Assembly: GCA_013813765.1 (NCBI GenBank)
Contig: JACCRC010000096.1
Location: 1 to 54,997 of the forward strand
DNA length: 54,997 nt
Reading direction: 5' to 3'
DNA from: Deltaproteobacteria bacterium
Lineage (GTDB): Bacteria; Myxococcota_A; Polyangia; Haliangiales; Haliangiaceae
Shown: piece by piece, positions 8,301-17,589 of the stretch
How the letters are laid out: the number at the start of each line of letters is the position of its first letter
Position numbering within the stretch: position 1 is the stretch's first letter
Translations under genes and position numbers: made by a program
The notes under the pieces: generated by a model
Database searches by the model: none
Told to the model about the DNA's origin: nothing
Seen by the model: the letters and a program-made list of their open reading frames with translations, nothing else

Positions 8301-8406
8301 ACGCGAGGCCGAGCGCTCTCCATGGGCGCTCGTGATGGCGCTCGCTGCGATGCCGCGCTGGGCTGGTGGGCTTGCGTCGTGCCTGCGCCTGGGTGCATCG
8401 CGAGGG

Positions 8407-8422
8407 GATGTCTGCCGAAATC
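8407..8422 (-). repeat. GGCAGACA motif inside the repeat island
   Basis: GATGTCTGCCGAAATC reads GATTTCGGCAGACATC on the minus strand and matches the RAYT-flanking motif at 146-164 and 1273-1292. It is the only sequence I see that connects the two repeat-bearing regions. Confidence 0.45.
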
Positions 8423-8787
8423 AAGTAGAGCATTTCTCGCGTTCACGCCTTCGAGGCGGAGCGTTCTGCACGGTGGTTCGTGGCGGCGCTCGCTTCGATG
8501 CCGCGCTTCGCACCGCGATGTGGCTTCGCGATGGCAGCATCGGAGGGGAAAATCAAGACGAGCGTTGTGCGGTCACCCGCGAGGCCAGAGCGTGCTGCAC
8601 CGTGTTCGTGATGGCACTCGCTGATTCGCGACCGCGGCGGTTTGCGACGTCCGCCGTGGCGCTCGCTTCGATGCCGCGCTCGGCGATGGCGGCCTCGGAG
8701 GGGGAAATCAAGCCGAGCGCGATGTTCGGCGCTCGCTGATCTTCGACCCGAGCGGCGGTTCTGCTACCGGGCCACGTGGCCCAGCGC

Positions 8788-9294
8788 TTACTCGTAGCGC
8801 TTGATGATGTGGAAGCCGAAGTCGGACTGGACCACGCCGATCTCGCCGACGTTGAGACGCAGCGAGAGCTGGCGGAACTCGATCACGAGCTGCGCGTCGG
8901 GGGACACGGTGAACGCCCGGTTGGACTGCGCGCTACCGACGTCCTCGCTGTGCGCCTTCATCAGGACCTCGAAGTCACCGCCGGCCTTGATCTGACCGAA
9001 GAGGGATTTCACTTCGGCCTCGGCCTGCGACTTCTCGCGAGCAGCGGCGCGCTTGTCCTGGTGACCCTGAAAGGAGTCTTCGAGGTCCTTCCACGAGATC
9101 AGGATGTGCTTCACGGTCGCGACGTTCGCCACGGGCTCGCGCGACAGGATGTCGGTGGAGACGACCGCGGACATCGACGAGGCGGGACCGGGCCCACCGT
9201 TCATCTTGTTGTTCATCGTCGGTCCGCCCGGCGAGCCGGGTCCGCAGGCCGCGGCGACGAGCAGCGCAACAAGGGCGAGAGCGAGACGGTTCAT
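8788..9294 (-). CDS. PpiC-type peptidyl-prolyl isomerase lipoprotein
   Basis: The 168-residue product has a lipoprotein signal (LVALLVAAACGPG, Cys about residue 17) and a Gly/Pro/Met-rich linker. A parvulin-like domain follows, from VATVKHILISW at about residue 58 to VVQSDFGFHIIKRYE at the C-terminus. The HIL start, the GGDFEVLMKAHSED segment and the FGFHIIK end are hallmark rotamase features. It probably helps fold exported proteins at the outer membrane. It is single and convergent with nothing; its stop lies just beyond the repeat island. Confidence 0.85.
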   Translation of the reverse strand: MNRLALALVALLVAAACGPGSPGGPTMNNKMNGGPGPASSMSAVVSTDILSREPVANVATVKHILISWKDLEDSFQGHQDKRAAAREKSQAEAEVKSLFGQIKAGGDFEVLMKAHSEDVGSAQSNRAFTVSPDAQLVIEFRQLSLRLNVGEIGVVQSDFGFHIIKRYE

Positions 9295-9394
9295 GCGGGC
9301 ACGCTAGCACCGAACATCAGGAGTTGGAGCACCGCCGCGGCCGATGGGTTGCCTGCTGGCGACAGGTTCGGGCTTTTGTGGCAGGGTGCGCCCC

Positions 9395-9721
9395 ATGAGC
9401 GAGGACGTCACCATGGCCCAGCTGGTGGAGCTGTTGCCGCCCCGGATCTGGTACCTGACGTCGAACGGCAGCGACATGTGGTGTCGCAGGCCGTACGGAT
9501 TTCTGTTCTCGACAGGGCAGGCAGCCGAGACGTTCGCGAAGGCGATGGGCACCGACGAGGCTCTGTTCGCGATCGGCATGGATGCGGGCGCGCTGATGAA
9601 CGACGACATTCTGTCGGGCCTGCGCAACACCGCGGTCACGCGATTGTTCATCGATCCGGCGATCGATCCCGCGAACGGCGACGTCCACGGAAAGATCCTG
9701 CGGCTGTCACCGCTGACCTAG
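9395..9721 (+). CDS. Conserved hypothetical protein
   Basis: This small cytosolic protein has 108 residues if it starts at the ATG at 9395, and lacks a signal peptide. It contains the aromatic/Cys stretch WYLTSNGSDMWCRRPYGF and an Asp/Gly-rich middle (AIGMDAGALMNDDILSG). It ends in DPANGDVHGKILRLSPLT. I do not recognise a family. It overlaps the convergent lipoprotein gene at 9707 by 15 bases. An upstream ATG at 9344 would add 17 residues of unlikely composition. Confidence 0.55.
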   Translation: MSEDVTMAQLVELLPPRIWYLTSNGSDMWCRRPYGFLFSTGQAAETFAKAMGTDEALFAIGMDAGALMNDDILSGLRNTAVTRLFIDPAIDPANGDVHGKILRLSPLT

Positions 9722-10747
9722 CTCGGTCAGCAGCGCCACGAGGCGCGGCACGTAGTCCGTGTGATCCTTCTGATACGCGCGCATCAGCGTGACCAGCTCG
9801 GGCGTCCATCGAAAGCCGGCCGCGAGCTCGCGATCGAGCGCGACCGCGACGGTGCTGGAGCCCTTCTTGTCACCGAGGTAGACGATCGTCGTCGCGCGCA
9901 CGACGGACTCGTTCAAGAAGATCTGCCAGCTCGGATAGGCCTGCTTCTCCATCTGCGTCTTCACCTGCGCGAACAGCTTCTCCGCCGGCGGGCCGAGCGC
10001 GGCCGCGTGCTGCTCGAGCACGGGGTTGATGTACGAGTGCGCCATCTCGTGAACGAGCAGGTAGACGAGGTCGTCGTTCACCACGGGCAGACCGGTCGGC
10101 GTGTCGATGCTGATCAGCTGGTACATGTGCAGCGTGCCGTCGGGCAGCGTCGCGCGCACGCCGAAGTTGGAGGTGCCGGTCATCGGCGACGGCACCACCG
10201 TGTAGCGCGCTCTCTCGCGCTTTCCGAACACCGCGTCGAACCACTCGACGGGCTTCTCCGCGTCCACTGCGGCACGGAACCCGGTCTCGAGCTTCGCGTA
10301 GTGATCCTTGTGCGCGACCATGAACTCGTCGAGCTTCGAGTCCGCCGCGAACGCGCGCAGCTCGGCGGCGTACGCCTCGGCATCGACGCCGGTCCACCGC
10401 TTGTCGAGCGACGGGAGCTCTGCCGCGTTCACGAGCTTCAGCTCGTCGTCGAGGTGGACGGCGAAGATCATCGGCGCGTCGTAACCGATGCCGTGCTCCG
10501 CACGAAGCTTGCGTGCCTTCTGTACCGCCGCGTGGTTCACGAACGGACGGAAGTGGTTCACGAAGTCCGTGCGATACTGGTTGGTCTGCCCGATCGTGTA
10601 CTCCTTGAAACCGGCGAGCGCGTTCACGAACGAGAGCAGCTCGACGCGCCGATCGACACGGACCTCGGTCGAGGCGGCGATCGGCGAGGCGGGCTCCTGC
10701 GCTTTCGAGCCACAGGCGAGCAAGATCACCAGCAGGAGCGCGCGCAC
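9707..10747 (-). CDS. Lipoprotein with HExxH metallopeptidase motif (DUF4932-like)
   Basis: The 346-residue product begins at a GTG one base after the helicase stop codon. A lipoprotein signal VRALLLVILLACGSK comes first. The zinc-protease motif HEMAHS is at about residues 229-234, followed by a helical region with EKLFAQVKTQMEKQ and the conserved-looking NESVVRATTIVYL. This order resembles the DUF4932 family of putative zinc peptidases. Substrates are unknown. The near-overlap with the SNF2 gene suggests co-transcription, although no functional link is obvious. Confidence 0.7.
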   Translation of the reverse strand: MRALLLVILLACGSKAQEPASPIAASTEVRVDRRVELLSFVNALAGFKEYTIGQTNQYRTDFVNHFRPFVNHAAVQKARKLRAEHGIGYDAPMIFAVHLDDELKLVNAAELPSLDKRWTGVDAEAYAAELRAFAADSKLDEFMVAHKDHYAKLETGFRAAVDAEKPVEWFDAVFGKRERARYTVVPSPMTGTSNFGVRATLPDGTLHMYQLISIDTPTGLPVVNDDLVYLLVHEMAHSYINPVLEQHAAALGPPAEKLFAQVKTQMEKQAYPSWQIFLNESVVRATTIVYLGDKKGSSTVAVALDRELAAGFRWTPELVTLMRAYQKDHTDYVPRLVALLTELGQR

Positions 10748-10748
10748 G

Positions 10749-13658
10749 CTACGACAGTAGCGCGAGCAGGTCGTCGCGGGTGATCGCCGCGGCACCACCG
10801 GCCTCGGAGAGCGCGGCATCGGCGAGCGCGCGCTTGCGAACCTGCAGCTCGAGGATGCGCTCCTCGACGGTGTCCTTCGCGACCATTCGATAGACCATCA
10901 CGGGCTTGTCCTGCCCGATGCGGTGCGCTCGATCGGCGGCCTGATCCTCGACGGCGGGGTTCCACCACGGATCGACGAGGAAGACGTGATCGGCAGCCGT
11001 AAGGTTGAGACCGGTACCGCCGGCCTTCAGCGACAGCAGCATCACGGGCGGACCGGCCTCGTCCTGGAAGGCATTGACGACGCTCGCGCGATCGACCGTC
11101 GAGCCATCGAGCCGCACGAATGCGATGCCGGCCTTCTCGAGGTGCGGTTCGATCAGATCAAGCAACGAGGTCCACTGCGAGAACACGAGGGCGCGGTGAC
11201 CGTCGGCCGCGGCGTCCTGAAGCGCCTCGAGCAAGCGCTCGAGCTTGGAGGATGACTCGGCCGCGTCACCCTTGCCGCGGATCAGCGAGGGGAGCAGCGC
11301 GGTGTGGCACGCCGCCTGACGGAGGCGAAGCAGCGCCTCGAGCGCGGCCATCACGCCACCGCCGGCCTGGAGCATCGCGACGATCTCGCGCTGCGTGGAG
11401 GCGCGGATCGCGTCGTAGGTGATCCGCTCCTTCTCGTCGAGCTCCACGTACATCACGGCCTCGGTGCGGGGCGGCAGCTCGCGAGCGACCTCGGACTTCA
11501 TGCGGCGGAGCACGAACGGACGGATGCGCTCGCGCAGGCGCGCAGCGGTGCCGGCATCACCGTGCGAGATGGGCTCGGCCCAGCGATCCGCGAAGTCCGC
11601 GCGGCCACCGAGCAGGCCGGGGTTCGTGAAGTGCAGCTGGCTCCACAGCTCGTCGAGACGGTTCTCGATCGGCGTACCCGAGAGCGTCACGCGCCAGTTC
11701 GCCTTGAGCTTGTAGGCCGCGCGCGCGACCTGACTGTCGGGGTTCTTGATCGTCTGCGATTCGTCGAGGATGACCGCGTCCCACGTCTGCGCCGCGAGGA
11801 CGTCGGTGTCGTTGCGGAGGATTGGATAGCTCGTGAGAACTACGTCGGCCGAGGTGTCGAGCGCGCGGCGCGCACCGTGGTACGTGCTCACGCTCAGATC
11901 CGGACGGAACTTCCGAGTCTCCGCGAGCCAGTTGAACAGCACGCTGGTCGGCGACACGACGAGGATCTTCGCCTTGCCCTTCAGCGGTAGCGCGGCGAGC
12001 GCCTGGATCGTCTTACCGAGACCCATGTCGTCGGCGAGCACGCAGCCAAGCCCGGCCGAGCGGCAGAACGCGAGCCAGTCGAGGCCGCTCTGCTGATACG
12101 GCCGTAGCTCGCCCACGAAGCCGCGCGTGGGCTCCACCGTGGGGATGCCGCGGAAGCCATCGAGCAGCGGCTTCAATCGATCGAGCTCGGGCGGCGGCGG
12201 CTCGTCGAGATCCGCGGCGAGCTTCGCGAGATCGGGCAGTGCATACATCGGCACCTTGCGATCGTCACCGCGCGCCGCGAGCAGATCCGCGACGCGCTCG
12301 CCGTGCTTGTCGAACCACGACATCGGCACCTTGCCCCAGCCGCCGCCCTCGAGCGGAACCAGATCGACGCCGGCTTGCCACGCGCGCAGTGCGGCCGCGA
12401 CCGAGGCCGTGCGCCCGCTGCCGCCGAGCTCGACATCGAGACGGCTGCCGTCGATCGAGATCGAGGCCTCGAGCGTGATCGCCTTCGTCGAATTCGCGGC
12501 GCGCGCATCGGAGCGGAACCAGTTCGCGAGCTGCGAGTGCATCGCGAAGGCCTCGCGCCCCGAGAGCTCGACACGACGGCCGGGCACGAGGTTCAGCTCG
12601 TCGCGCAGGCGGTGGGTCAAACGCCGCTCCGCATCCTGATCGCGCACGGGCAGCGCGCCGTCGATGTGGACGAGCGTGTTGCCGTCGACGCGTGCGCGCG
12701 GCGGATCGCCGTACACCAGCGTCGGGAAGATGCGGAGGCGATCGCCTTCCTGTGCCACGTCGAACGCCATCCGCGGCACCTCGCGCGCGCCCATCTGCGG
12801 CAGCGTGGTCGCGCGCACGTCCACATCGATCCGCGCGGCGAGTGCGGGCAGCGTCGTTCGGATCAGCTCGGGGAACGCGGAGCGCGGCACGTCGAACACC
12901 TGCGGCAGCTTCTCGAGCCTCGCGCCGGTGAGATCGATCGCGCCGACCGGGCGCAGCACGTTGTCGTTGGTGCGCACCACGCCGAGCGCCACGACCTCGC
13001 GCACGCCGCGATCGGCCTCGATCCGCACGCGCACACCACCGCGCGCATCCTCGATTGTCGCGCGCGGCATCACCGGATCACCGCTCGTAGTGACGGCCTC
13101 GTCCTTCCACGTCACGTCGCGCGCATCCGCGAGCACCGCGAGCAGACGATCGAGTCGCTCGCCGCTCACCGGCCCGGCCTTCGCGCTCAGCAGCCGATCG
13201 GCGGTGAGGTCGGCCTCGATCGTTGCGATGTGCGAGGCCTTGCCGGTGCCGATCAGCGACAGCAGCTGGCCCTCGAGCGGCTCGGTGCGATCGGCGCGCA
13301 CGAGCTGGCGCTTGACGATCACGCCGCCCGGATCGGGATAGAGCGCGTATCGAAGTTGCGCGCCGAGCAGCGCGGGCTTCGGCAGCTCGCCGTCGGCCTG
13401 CTCGGACGCGAGCACCGCGGCGACCACGTGGGAGCACGCGGGCTCGCGGCTCGTGCAGTTGCACTCCCACTCCTGATGTTTCGTGTTGAGCACGACCTCG
13501 AACGGGGTCGGCCGGCCCGGCACCCGGATCTCGAGGATCCTCTCGTCACCCTTGTCGGAGCGACCGGTGACCCGTCCGTCGCGCGCGAGCGTGACTCCCT
13601 GCGACCAGGTGCGTTCCGTGGCCGCTGCGCGGATCGCATCGCGTAGGGAGGACAGCAC
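10749..13658 (-). CDS. SWIM-domain SNF2/Rad54-type DNA helicase
   Basis: The product has 969 residues. A SWIM zinc motif (CNC at 66-68, then CSH at 75-77; CxCx6CxH) opens the protein. Residues about 100-480 form the family's variable middle region. The two RecA-like lobes follow. Motif I is ADDMGLGKT near residue 540, the DESQ box is near 630, and motif VI reads [13 protein letters not shown] near 912. SNF2 proteins use ATP to move along or remodel protein-bound DNA; bacterial SWIM forms resemble HepA/RapA relatives and are often linked to repair or transcription recycling. The 2.9 kb gene is intact and leads a short operon with the metallopeptidase-like lipoprotein. Confidence 0.9.
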   Translation of the reverse strand: MLSSLRDAIRAAATERTWSQGVTLARDGRVTGRSDKGDERILEIRVPGRPTPFEVVLNTKHQEWECNCTSREPACSHVVAAVLASEQADGELPKPALLGAQLRYALYPDPGGVIVKRQLVRADRTEPLEGQLLSLIGTGKASHIATIEADLTADRLLSAKAGPVSGERLDRLLAVLADARDVTWKDEAVTTSGDPVMPRATIEDARGGVRVRIEADRGVREVVALGVVRTNDNVLRPVGAIDLTGARLEKLPQVFDVPRSAFPELIRTTLPALAARIDVDVRATTLPQMGAREVPRMAFDVAQEGDRLRIFPTLVYGDPPRARVDGNTLVHIDGALPVRDQDAERRLTHRLRDELNLVPGRRVELSGREAFAMHSQLANWFRSDARAANSTKAITLEASISIDGSRLDVELGGSGRTASVAAALRAWQAGVDLVPLEGGGWGKVPMSWFDKHGERVADLLAARGDDRKVPMYALPDLAKLAADLDEPPPPELDRLKPLLDGFRGIPTVEPTRGFVGELRPYQQSGLDWLAFCRSAGLGCVLADDMGLGKTIQALAALPLKGKAKILVVSPTSVLFNWLAETRKFRPDLSVSTYHGARRALDTSADVVLTSYPILRNDTDVLAAQTWDAVILDESQTIKNPDSQVARAAYKLKANWRVTLSGTPIENRLDELWSQLHFTNPGLLGGRADFADRWAEPISHGDAGTAARLRERIRPFVLRRMKSEVARELPPRTEAVMYVELDEKERITYDAIRASTQREIVAMLQAGGGVMAALEALLRLRQAACHTALLPSLIRGKGDAAESSSKLERLLEALQDAAADGHRALVFSQWTSLLDLIEPHLEKAGIAFVRLDGSTVDRASVVNAFQDEAGPPVMLLSLKAGGTGLNLTAADHVFLVDPWWNPAVEDQAADRAHRIGQDKPVMVYRMVAKDTVEERILELQVRKRALADAALSEAGGAAAITRDDLLALLS

Positions 13659-13719
13659 GGAGGAGCGTCATTAGCATGCCTAGGCCCGCGAGACCAAAGG
13701 GCGTGCTAGGTTGCTCGAC

Positions 13720-14280
13720 GTGGCAGGTGACCCCGCCGAGGACGCCGAGCACGACGCGGCGCTCGTGGCCCGGATGGCCGATGGGGACCGGAAGGCGATG
13801 TCGGAGCTGTATGCCCGGCACTCCTCGATCCTCCTCGGTCTGGCCATGCGGATCGTGCGGGAGCGTCGCGAGGCCGAGGATCTCCTACACGACGTGTTCC
13901 TCGAGGCGTGGAGAGCAGCGAAAACCTTCGATCCGAAGCGCGGTCGAGTTCGTACCTGGTTGGCCATCCGTATGCGCTCTCGAGCCCTCGACATGCAGAA
14001 GTCCGCCCGCGTGTCCCGCAATGCCGGGGATGCGGGACTGGAGACTCTCGTCGACGACGGCGCGAGCCCCAGCCCGGATCACGCCCGCGTTCGCGCGGCG
14101 CTCGCCGAGCTCGGCCCGGATCAACGCCGCGTCCTCGAGCTCGCGTACTTCGAAGGGCTGTCGTGCTCGGAGATCGCCGAGAAGATCGCGATTCCCGTCG
14201 GGACCGTGAAGTCCCGGCTCGCGGCCGGTCTCGAACGTCTGCGGTCCGAGATCGGAAGCGGTTCAGGAGCGGCGTCATGA
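13720..14280 (+). CDS. ECF-type RNA polymerase sigma factor
   Basis: The protein has 186 residues. Region 2 is visible as LYARHSSILLGLAMRIV followed by EAEDLLHDVFLEAWR at about residues 27-65. Region 4 is LAELGPDQRRVLELAYFEGL followed by EIAEKIAIPVGTVKSRL at about 127-165. A GTG at 13720 has an AGG about nine bases upstream; a TTG at 13711 is the alternative. Its TGA overlaps the ATG of the next gene, which encodes a cupin-type anti-sigma factor. The two should be translated together, with the factor held inactive until a signal arrives. Confidence 0.88.
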   Translation: MAGDPAEDAEHDAALVARMADGDRKAMSELYARHSSILLGLAMRIVRERREAEDLLHDVFLEAWRAAKTFDPKRGRVRTWLAIRMRSRALDMQKSARVSRNAGDAGLETLVDDGASPSPDHARVRAALAELGPDQRRVLELAYFEGLSCSEIAEKIAIPVGTVKSRLAAGLERLRSEIGSGSGAAS

Positions 14281-14912
14281 TGTCCGACATTCGCGAGCTA
14301 CTTCCCCTCTATGCCCTCGGGGTCCTCGAGGTCGACGAAGCCCAGGTCGTCGAGCGAGCGATCGCCGCCGACCCGGCGCTCGCCGCCGAGCTACAGGCGT
14401 ATCAGCGCACCGCGGAGGGGATGGTCGCGCCCGTCGCACCGTCGCCGGACGTGCACGAGCGCCTGATGGCGTCAGTGGGTGGCGGTCGGTTTGAACGATT
14501 CTCGAACCGAATGGCGTCGTTGTTCGATGTCTCGGTCGATCGCGCACGCGAGCTGCTCGGTCTGATCGAGCGCCCCGCGTCGTGGGAAGCGGCGGCACCG
14601 GGGGTCGGGCTCGTGCACTTCGACGGCGGGCCGGCCTGCGCAGCCGCCGACTGCGGCTTCGTGCGCCTCGCGCCCGGCGCTGCCTTCCCGTTGCACTCGC
14701 ACGCGGGTGAGGAGGTGTCGCTCATCATCGCAGGTACGTTGAAGGATCGCCGTTCCGGTCGCACGTACGGGCCCGGTGACGAGGTCTTCGAGGCGGAGGG
14801 CACCGAGCACGACGTGGTCGCGACCGACGATGGCGAGGTGCTGTACGCGGCACGCGCCACCAACGGCCTGATCATCGCGGGAGCACCCGCACGGCCCGAA
14901 AAGAAGCGCTGA
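14277..14912 (+). CDS. ChrR-like anti-sigma factor with C-terminal cupin
   Basis: The 211-residue product overlaps the sigma gene by four bases. The N-terminal ~90 residues (LLPLYALGVLEVDEAQVVER) match the sigma-binding helices of the RskA/ChrR group, but the zinc-binding HxxxCxxC motif is missing. Residues about 115-205 are a cupin, with PLHSHAGEE as the first metal motif and GTEHDV as the second. In ChrR the cupin binds zinc and is needed to release the sigma factor in response to singlet oxygen or peroxides. A similar oxidative signal is plausible here, but not shown. Confidence 0.8.
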   Translation: MMSDIRELLPLYALGVLEVDEAQVVERAIAADPALAAELQAYQRTAEGMVAPVAPSPDVHERLMASVGGGRFERFSNRMASLFDVSVDRARELLGLIERPASWEAAAPGVGLVHFDGGPACAAADCGFVRLAPGAAFPLHSHAGEEVSLIIAGTLKDRRSGRTYGPGDEVFEAEGTEHDVVATDDGEVLYAARATNGLIIAGAPARPEKKR

Positions 14913-14955
14913 CCCACCGTTCCAGGGTCGATGGCCCGGGGCGTATGATGACACC

Positions 14956-15252
14956 ATGGGCAGTGATGAAGGCATGCGGGTGGTGGGGACCATCCGCAGC
15001 ATCGAGCTGCACACGACGTCGGCGAAGTTTCAGAACGTGACGTCGCGGCAGGTCGCGAAGCTCCAGCTCGACATCGAGCGCGCCACCGACGAGGAAGGTG
15101 AGGACCTCGACATCGCGAACCTGGTGGATCTCCAGTTCCAGGGCCCCGCCGAGCTCGTGCCGCGGTTCCACGAGGGCGACCGCGTGCAGATCGTGACGAG
15201 CGCCGAGTCCAGCCTGCACATCACCAGCATTCGCCCCGCGCCGCTCAGCTGA
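14956..15252 (+). CDS. Small conserved protein, possible OB-fold
   Basis: The 98-residue protein has no signal peptide. Alternating strands (RVVGTIRSIELHTTS, LQLDIER, VDLQFQGPAEL, DRVQIVTSAE) and an acidic loop (DEEGEDLD) suggest a compact beta-barrel such as an OB-fold. I do not recognise a named family. The ATG at 14956 follows ATGATGACACC; no strong ribosome site is visible. The end overlaps the convergent LysE-type gene by eight bases. Confidence 0.6.
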   Translation: MGSDEGMRVVGTIRSIELHTTSAKFQNVTSRQVAKLQLDIERATDEEGEDLDIANLVDLQFQGPAELVPRFHEGDRVQIVTSAESSLHITSIRPAPLS

Positions 15253-15847
15253 ACGCGCGCACGAGACCGATCAGGGCGAGCAGCGCGAACAGCACGAGCG
15301 CGATCCGCGGTGCGTGGCGCAGCGCCGGGTGATCGCGGCGCACTCTGCCAACGATCCGGCCGAGCACGGTGAACCACAGCGCCGAGCCGACGCCGACGCA
15401 TGCGGCAAACACGAGCGCCTCCGCCGTCTGCGCGGCGGGCCAGAGCGAGGCCGCAACTGCAGCCCACGCGGCGAGCGCGCCGGGATTGGGTAGCGTCAGC
15501 GCGATGCCGGTCGCGAACCCACGCGCGGCGCCGGTTCCTTCCGGCGTGGTGGTGCGCTGTTCCCCGCGGCGCCAGGACAGGACGGCGTAGCCTAGGATGA
15601 TCGCAGCCGCTGCGATCGCGAGCGCACGCATCCAGTCGGGGTGCGCCGCGACGAGCCGCCCGATCCCGAGGAACGCGAGCGCCGCGTGGATCGCGTCAGC
15701 GGTCGCACCGCCGAGACCGAGGCCGAGCGCGAAGCTGCGGCGGCGCGCGACCGCCGCATCGACGATTGCGACGTTGATCACGCCGAGCGGGATGCCGGTG
15801 AGTACGCCGAGTCCGAGACCGAGAGTCGCCGCACCGACGAGGTTCAC
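15245..15847 (-). CDS. LysE/RhtB-type amino-acid exporter
   Basis: The 200-residue integral membrane protein has about six hydrophobic helices. The family's first helix signature (LTGIPLGVINVAIVDAA, corresponding to the usual PGP...) is followed by GLGLGGATADAIHAALAF. The central ALTLPNPGALAAWAA segment matches the conserved N-P motif of LysE-type carriers. These proteins export amino acids or related small molecules using the proton gradient. Its GTG start overlaps the stop of the upstream kinase gene (GTGA). Substrate cannot be assigned. Confidence 0.8.
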   Translation of the reverse strand: MNLVGAATLGLGLGVLTGIPLGVINVAIVDAAVARRRSFALGLGLGGATADAIHAALAFLGIGRLVAAHPDWMRALAIAAAAIILGYAVLSWRRGEQRTTTPEGTGAARGFATGIALTLPNPGALAAWAAVAASLWPAAQTAEALVFAACVGVGSALWFTVLGRIVGRVRRDHPALRHAPRIALVLFALLALIGLVRAFS

Positions 15848-17562
15848 CAGACGATGTCGATCGCTTCGGCGTCCTGGCCGCCGAGGATCGTCGTCGTGAA
15901 TTCCTTGACCATCTTCTTCTTCGGACCGACCGCCTTGATCTTCTTCGGTCCGGGCGCGAGCGGCAGGCGGGTCATCGGCGTCTCGCCGATGTTCTTGCCG
16001 TCCACGAAGATCGTCGTCTTCTGGCTGGCGGTGATCGTGATGTAGCCGAACCGCGAGATCGCGAGGATGTCGTCCTTCGAGATGCCGGCGTCGGGGGGAG
16101 GCGGCGGCGCGCGCTTGACGCCGGCATCGGGCGCAGCGGCGACCGGCTTGGACTTCGTGTCCTCGTCACCGCCGCTCGCCACCTGGAACGCGAAGACGCC
16201 ACCGGCGAGCAGGATGCCGAGCACCGCGATCCCGATCGCGACGTTGCGGATGCCGCGCATGCGGTGACCGCGCAGGAGGTCGGTATCGGGATTCGCCATC
16301 CACGTGTCGACGGGAACGTTCGCGGATAGATCGATCACGCCGGCCGGTAGCTCGGGCGGCGGCGTCACCAGCTCCATGCGCCCGGTGCCTGGCTGCTGGA
16401 TGATCATCGACGGCACCGCCGGCATCTGACTGGTCGGCGGGCGAGGCTGCCGCGGGCTCTCGCCGAGCTCGCCGGAGCGTGCCGCGGGCGGAAGCGGAGG
16501 CGGTGGAGGCGGCGTGGGCCGCTGCAACTGCACGATCTGTGATGTGGTGCGCGGCGGCGGCGACGGTGGCGCTGGCTCGTCGGCGGCCTTGAGGATCTCG
16601 TCGCGCGCGGCCATCTCGTCGCCGAAATCGGTGAACAGCAGGCGCGCGAGGTCGTTCGAGCTGGCGGGGCCGCCGAGCGTGGCCACCGAGTTCCGGATCG
16701 CGTTCGCGAACGCCTGCGCGCTCTCGAATCGGCCGTTTGGATCGCGCGCCATCGCCTGCACCAGCGCAGCGCGCATGCCGGCCGGGAGGTCGGGGCGGCG
16801 CTCGCGGATATCGGGGATGGGCTCCTCGGTGATCGCCTTGAACGTGAGGAAGTCCGAGTCGCGATGAAACAGCCGCTTGATCGCGAGCATCTCGTACATG
16901 ACGATCGCGAGCGCGAACACGTCGGAGCGCCGGTCGAGCGGCTTGCCGAGGATCTGCTCCGGGGACATGTACGCGTTCTTGCCCTTCACCGTGCCGGTAC
17001 GCGTGCGCGAGTTCGCACCGCGGGCTTTTGCGATGCCGAAGTCCAGCACCTTCACCGTGCCGTCGGCGCAGACCATGATGTTCGGCGGAGACACGTCGCG
17101 GTGCACGACGCCGAGGAGGTGTCCGTCCGAGGCCTTCGCCTCGTGCGCGGAGTGCAGCCCTTCGCAGGCCTGGACGATGATGCCGGCGACCATGCGGAGG
17201 TCGAGCATCTTGTTGGCCTTCGACAGCCTGGTCATCATCCGCGACAGCGGGACGCCGTGGAGATACTCCATGGCGATGAACCAGGTGCCGGCAAACTCGC
17301 CGAACGCGTGCACCTGGCAGACGTTCTTGTGCACGAGGTTGCTCGCGAGCTCGGCCTCGTCCCGGAACATCGTGACAAAGTGATCGTCCTCCGCGAGGTG
17401 CGGGAGGATGCGCTTCAGAACGAGCACGTCCTGGTGACCGCGACCGCTCGGCCGCGCCAAAAAGATCTCGGCCATCCCGCCAGTCGCGAGCTTCGCGATC
17501 AGCTGATAGCTACCGAAATCCCTGGCATCGCGAGGGACCAGCGTCCCCGCCGGAATCGTCAC
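15844..17562 (-). CDS. Transmembrane Ser/Thr protein kinase with PEGA-like C-terminus
   Basis: The protein has 572 residues. The kinase domain (about residues 15-300) shows the Gly-rich loop LATGGMAEIFLA, the lysine in VLKRIL, the catalytic HRDVSPPNIM near 155, DFGIAKA, and the APE-equivalent MSPEQ. A Pro-rich linker (about 330-400) leads to one transmembrane helix (about 437-460). An extracytoplasmic PEGA-like domain (GYITITASQKTTIFVDGKN) closes the protein. This layout is common in myxobacteria, where such kinases couple an outer signal to phosphorylation of FHA or regulatory partners. It is co-transcribed with the LysE-type gene; no cognate partner is nearby. Confidence 0.9.
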   Translation of the reverse strand: MTIPAGTLVPRDARDFGSYQLIAKLATGGMAEIFLARPSGRGHQDVLVLKRILPHLAEDDHFVTMFRDEAELASNLVHKNVCQVHAFGEFAGTWFIAMEYLHGVPLSRMMTRLSKANKMLDLRMVAGIIVQACEGLHSAHEAKASDGHLLGVVHRDVSPPNIMVCADGTVKVLDFGIAKARGANSRTRTGTVKGKNAYMSPEQILGKPLDRRSDVFALAIVMYEMLAIKRLFHRDSDFLTFKAITEEPIPDIRERRPDLPAGMRAALVQAMARDPNGRFESAQAFANAIRNSVATLGGPASSNDLARLLFTDFGDEMAARDEILKAADEPAPPSPPPRTTSQIVQLQRPTPPPPPPLPPAARSGELGESPRQPRPPTSQMPAVPSMIIQQPGTGRMELVTPPPELPAGVIDLSANVPVDTWMANPDTDLLRGHRMRGIRNVAIGIAVLGILLAGGVFAFQVASGGDEDTKSKPVAAAPDAGVKRAPPPPPDAGISKDDILAISRFGYITITASQKTTIFVDGKNIGETPMTRLPLAPGPKKIKAVGPKKKMVKEFTTTILGGQDAEAIDIVW

Positions 17563-17589
17563 CGGATTATTATGCCTGATTTCCCGGCG

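Larger units (their letters stand above)
7929..8745. repeat. Non-coding repeat island (six degenerate copies of one block)
   Basis: About 800 bases hold repeated versions of a block built around CGAGGCCGAGCGCTCTGCAC, followed by CTCGTGATGGCGCTCGCTTC and GATGCCGCGCT. Copies begin near 7942, 8121, 8301, 8450, 8579 and (partial) 8653. A second element, GGAGGGGAAATCAAG plus GCGAGCG-like sequence, recurs near 8542, 8697 and (weakly) 8414. Reading frames stay open by GC bias on both strands, but none gives a believable protein. The first two copies are near-identical tandem units; the rest have diverged. A GATGTCTGCCGAAATC motif at 8407-8422 links the island to the RAYT locus. Confidence 0.7.

Noticed and set aside
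7930-8740. CRISPR array
   Set aside because: Units are ~180 bp, tandem, and lack short constant repeats separated by unique spacers; no cas genes are present.
12303-13646. 447-codon open frame on the plus strand
   Set aside because: It is antisense to the intact SNF2 helicase and reads as Arg/His/Ala-rich GC-bias translation with no domain.
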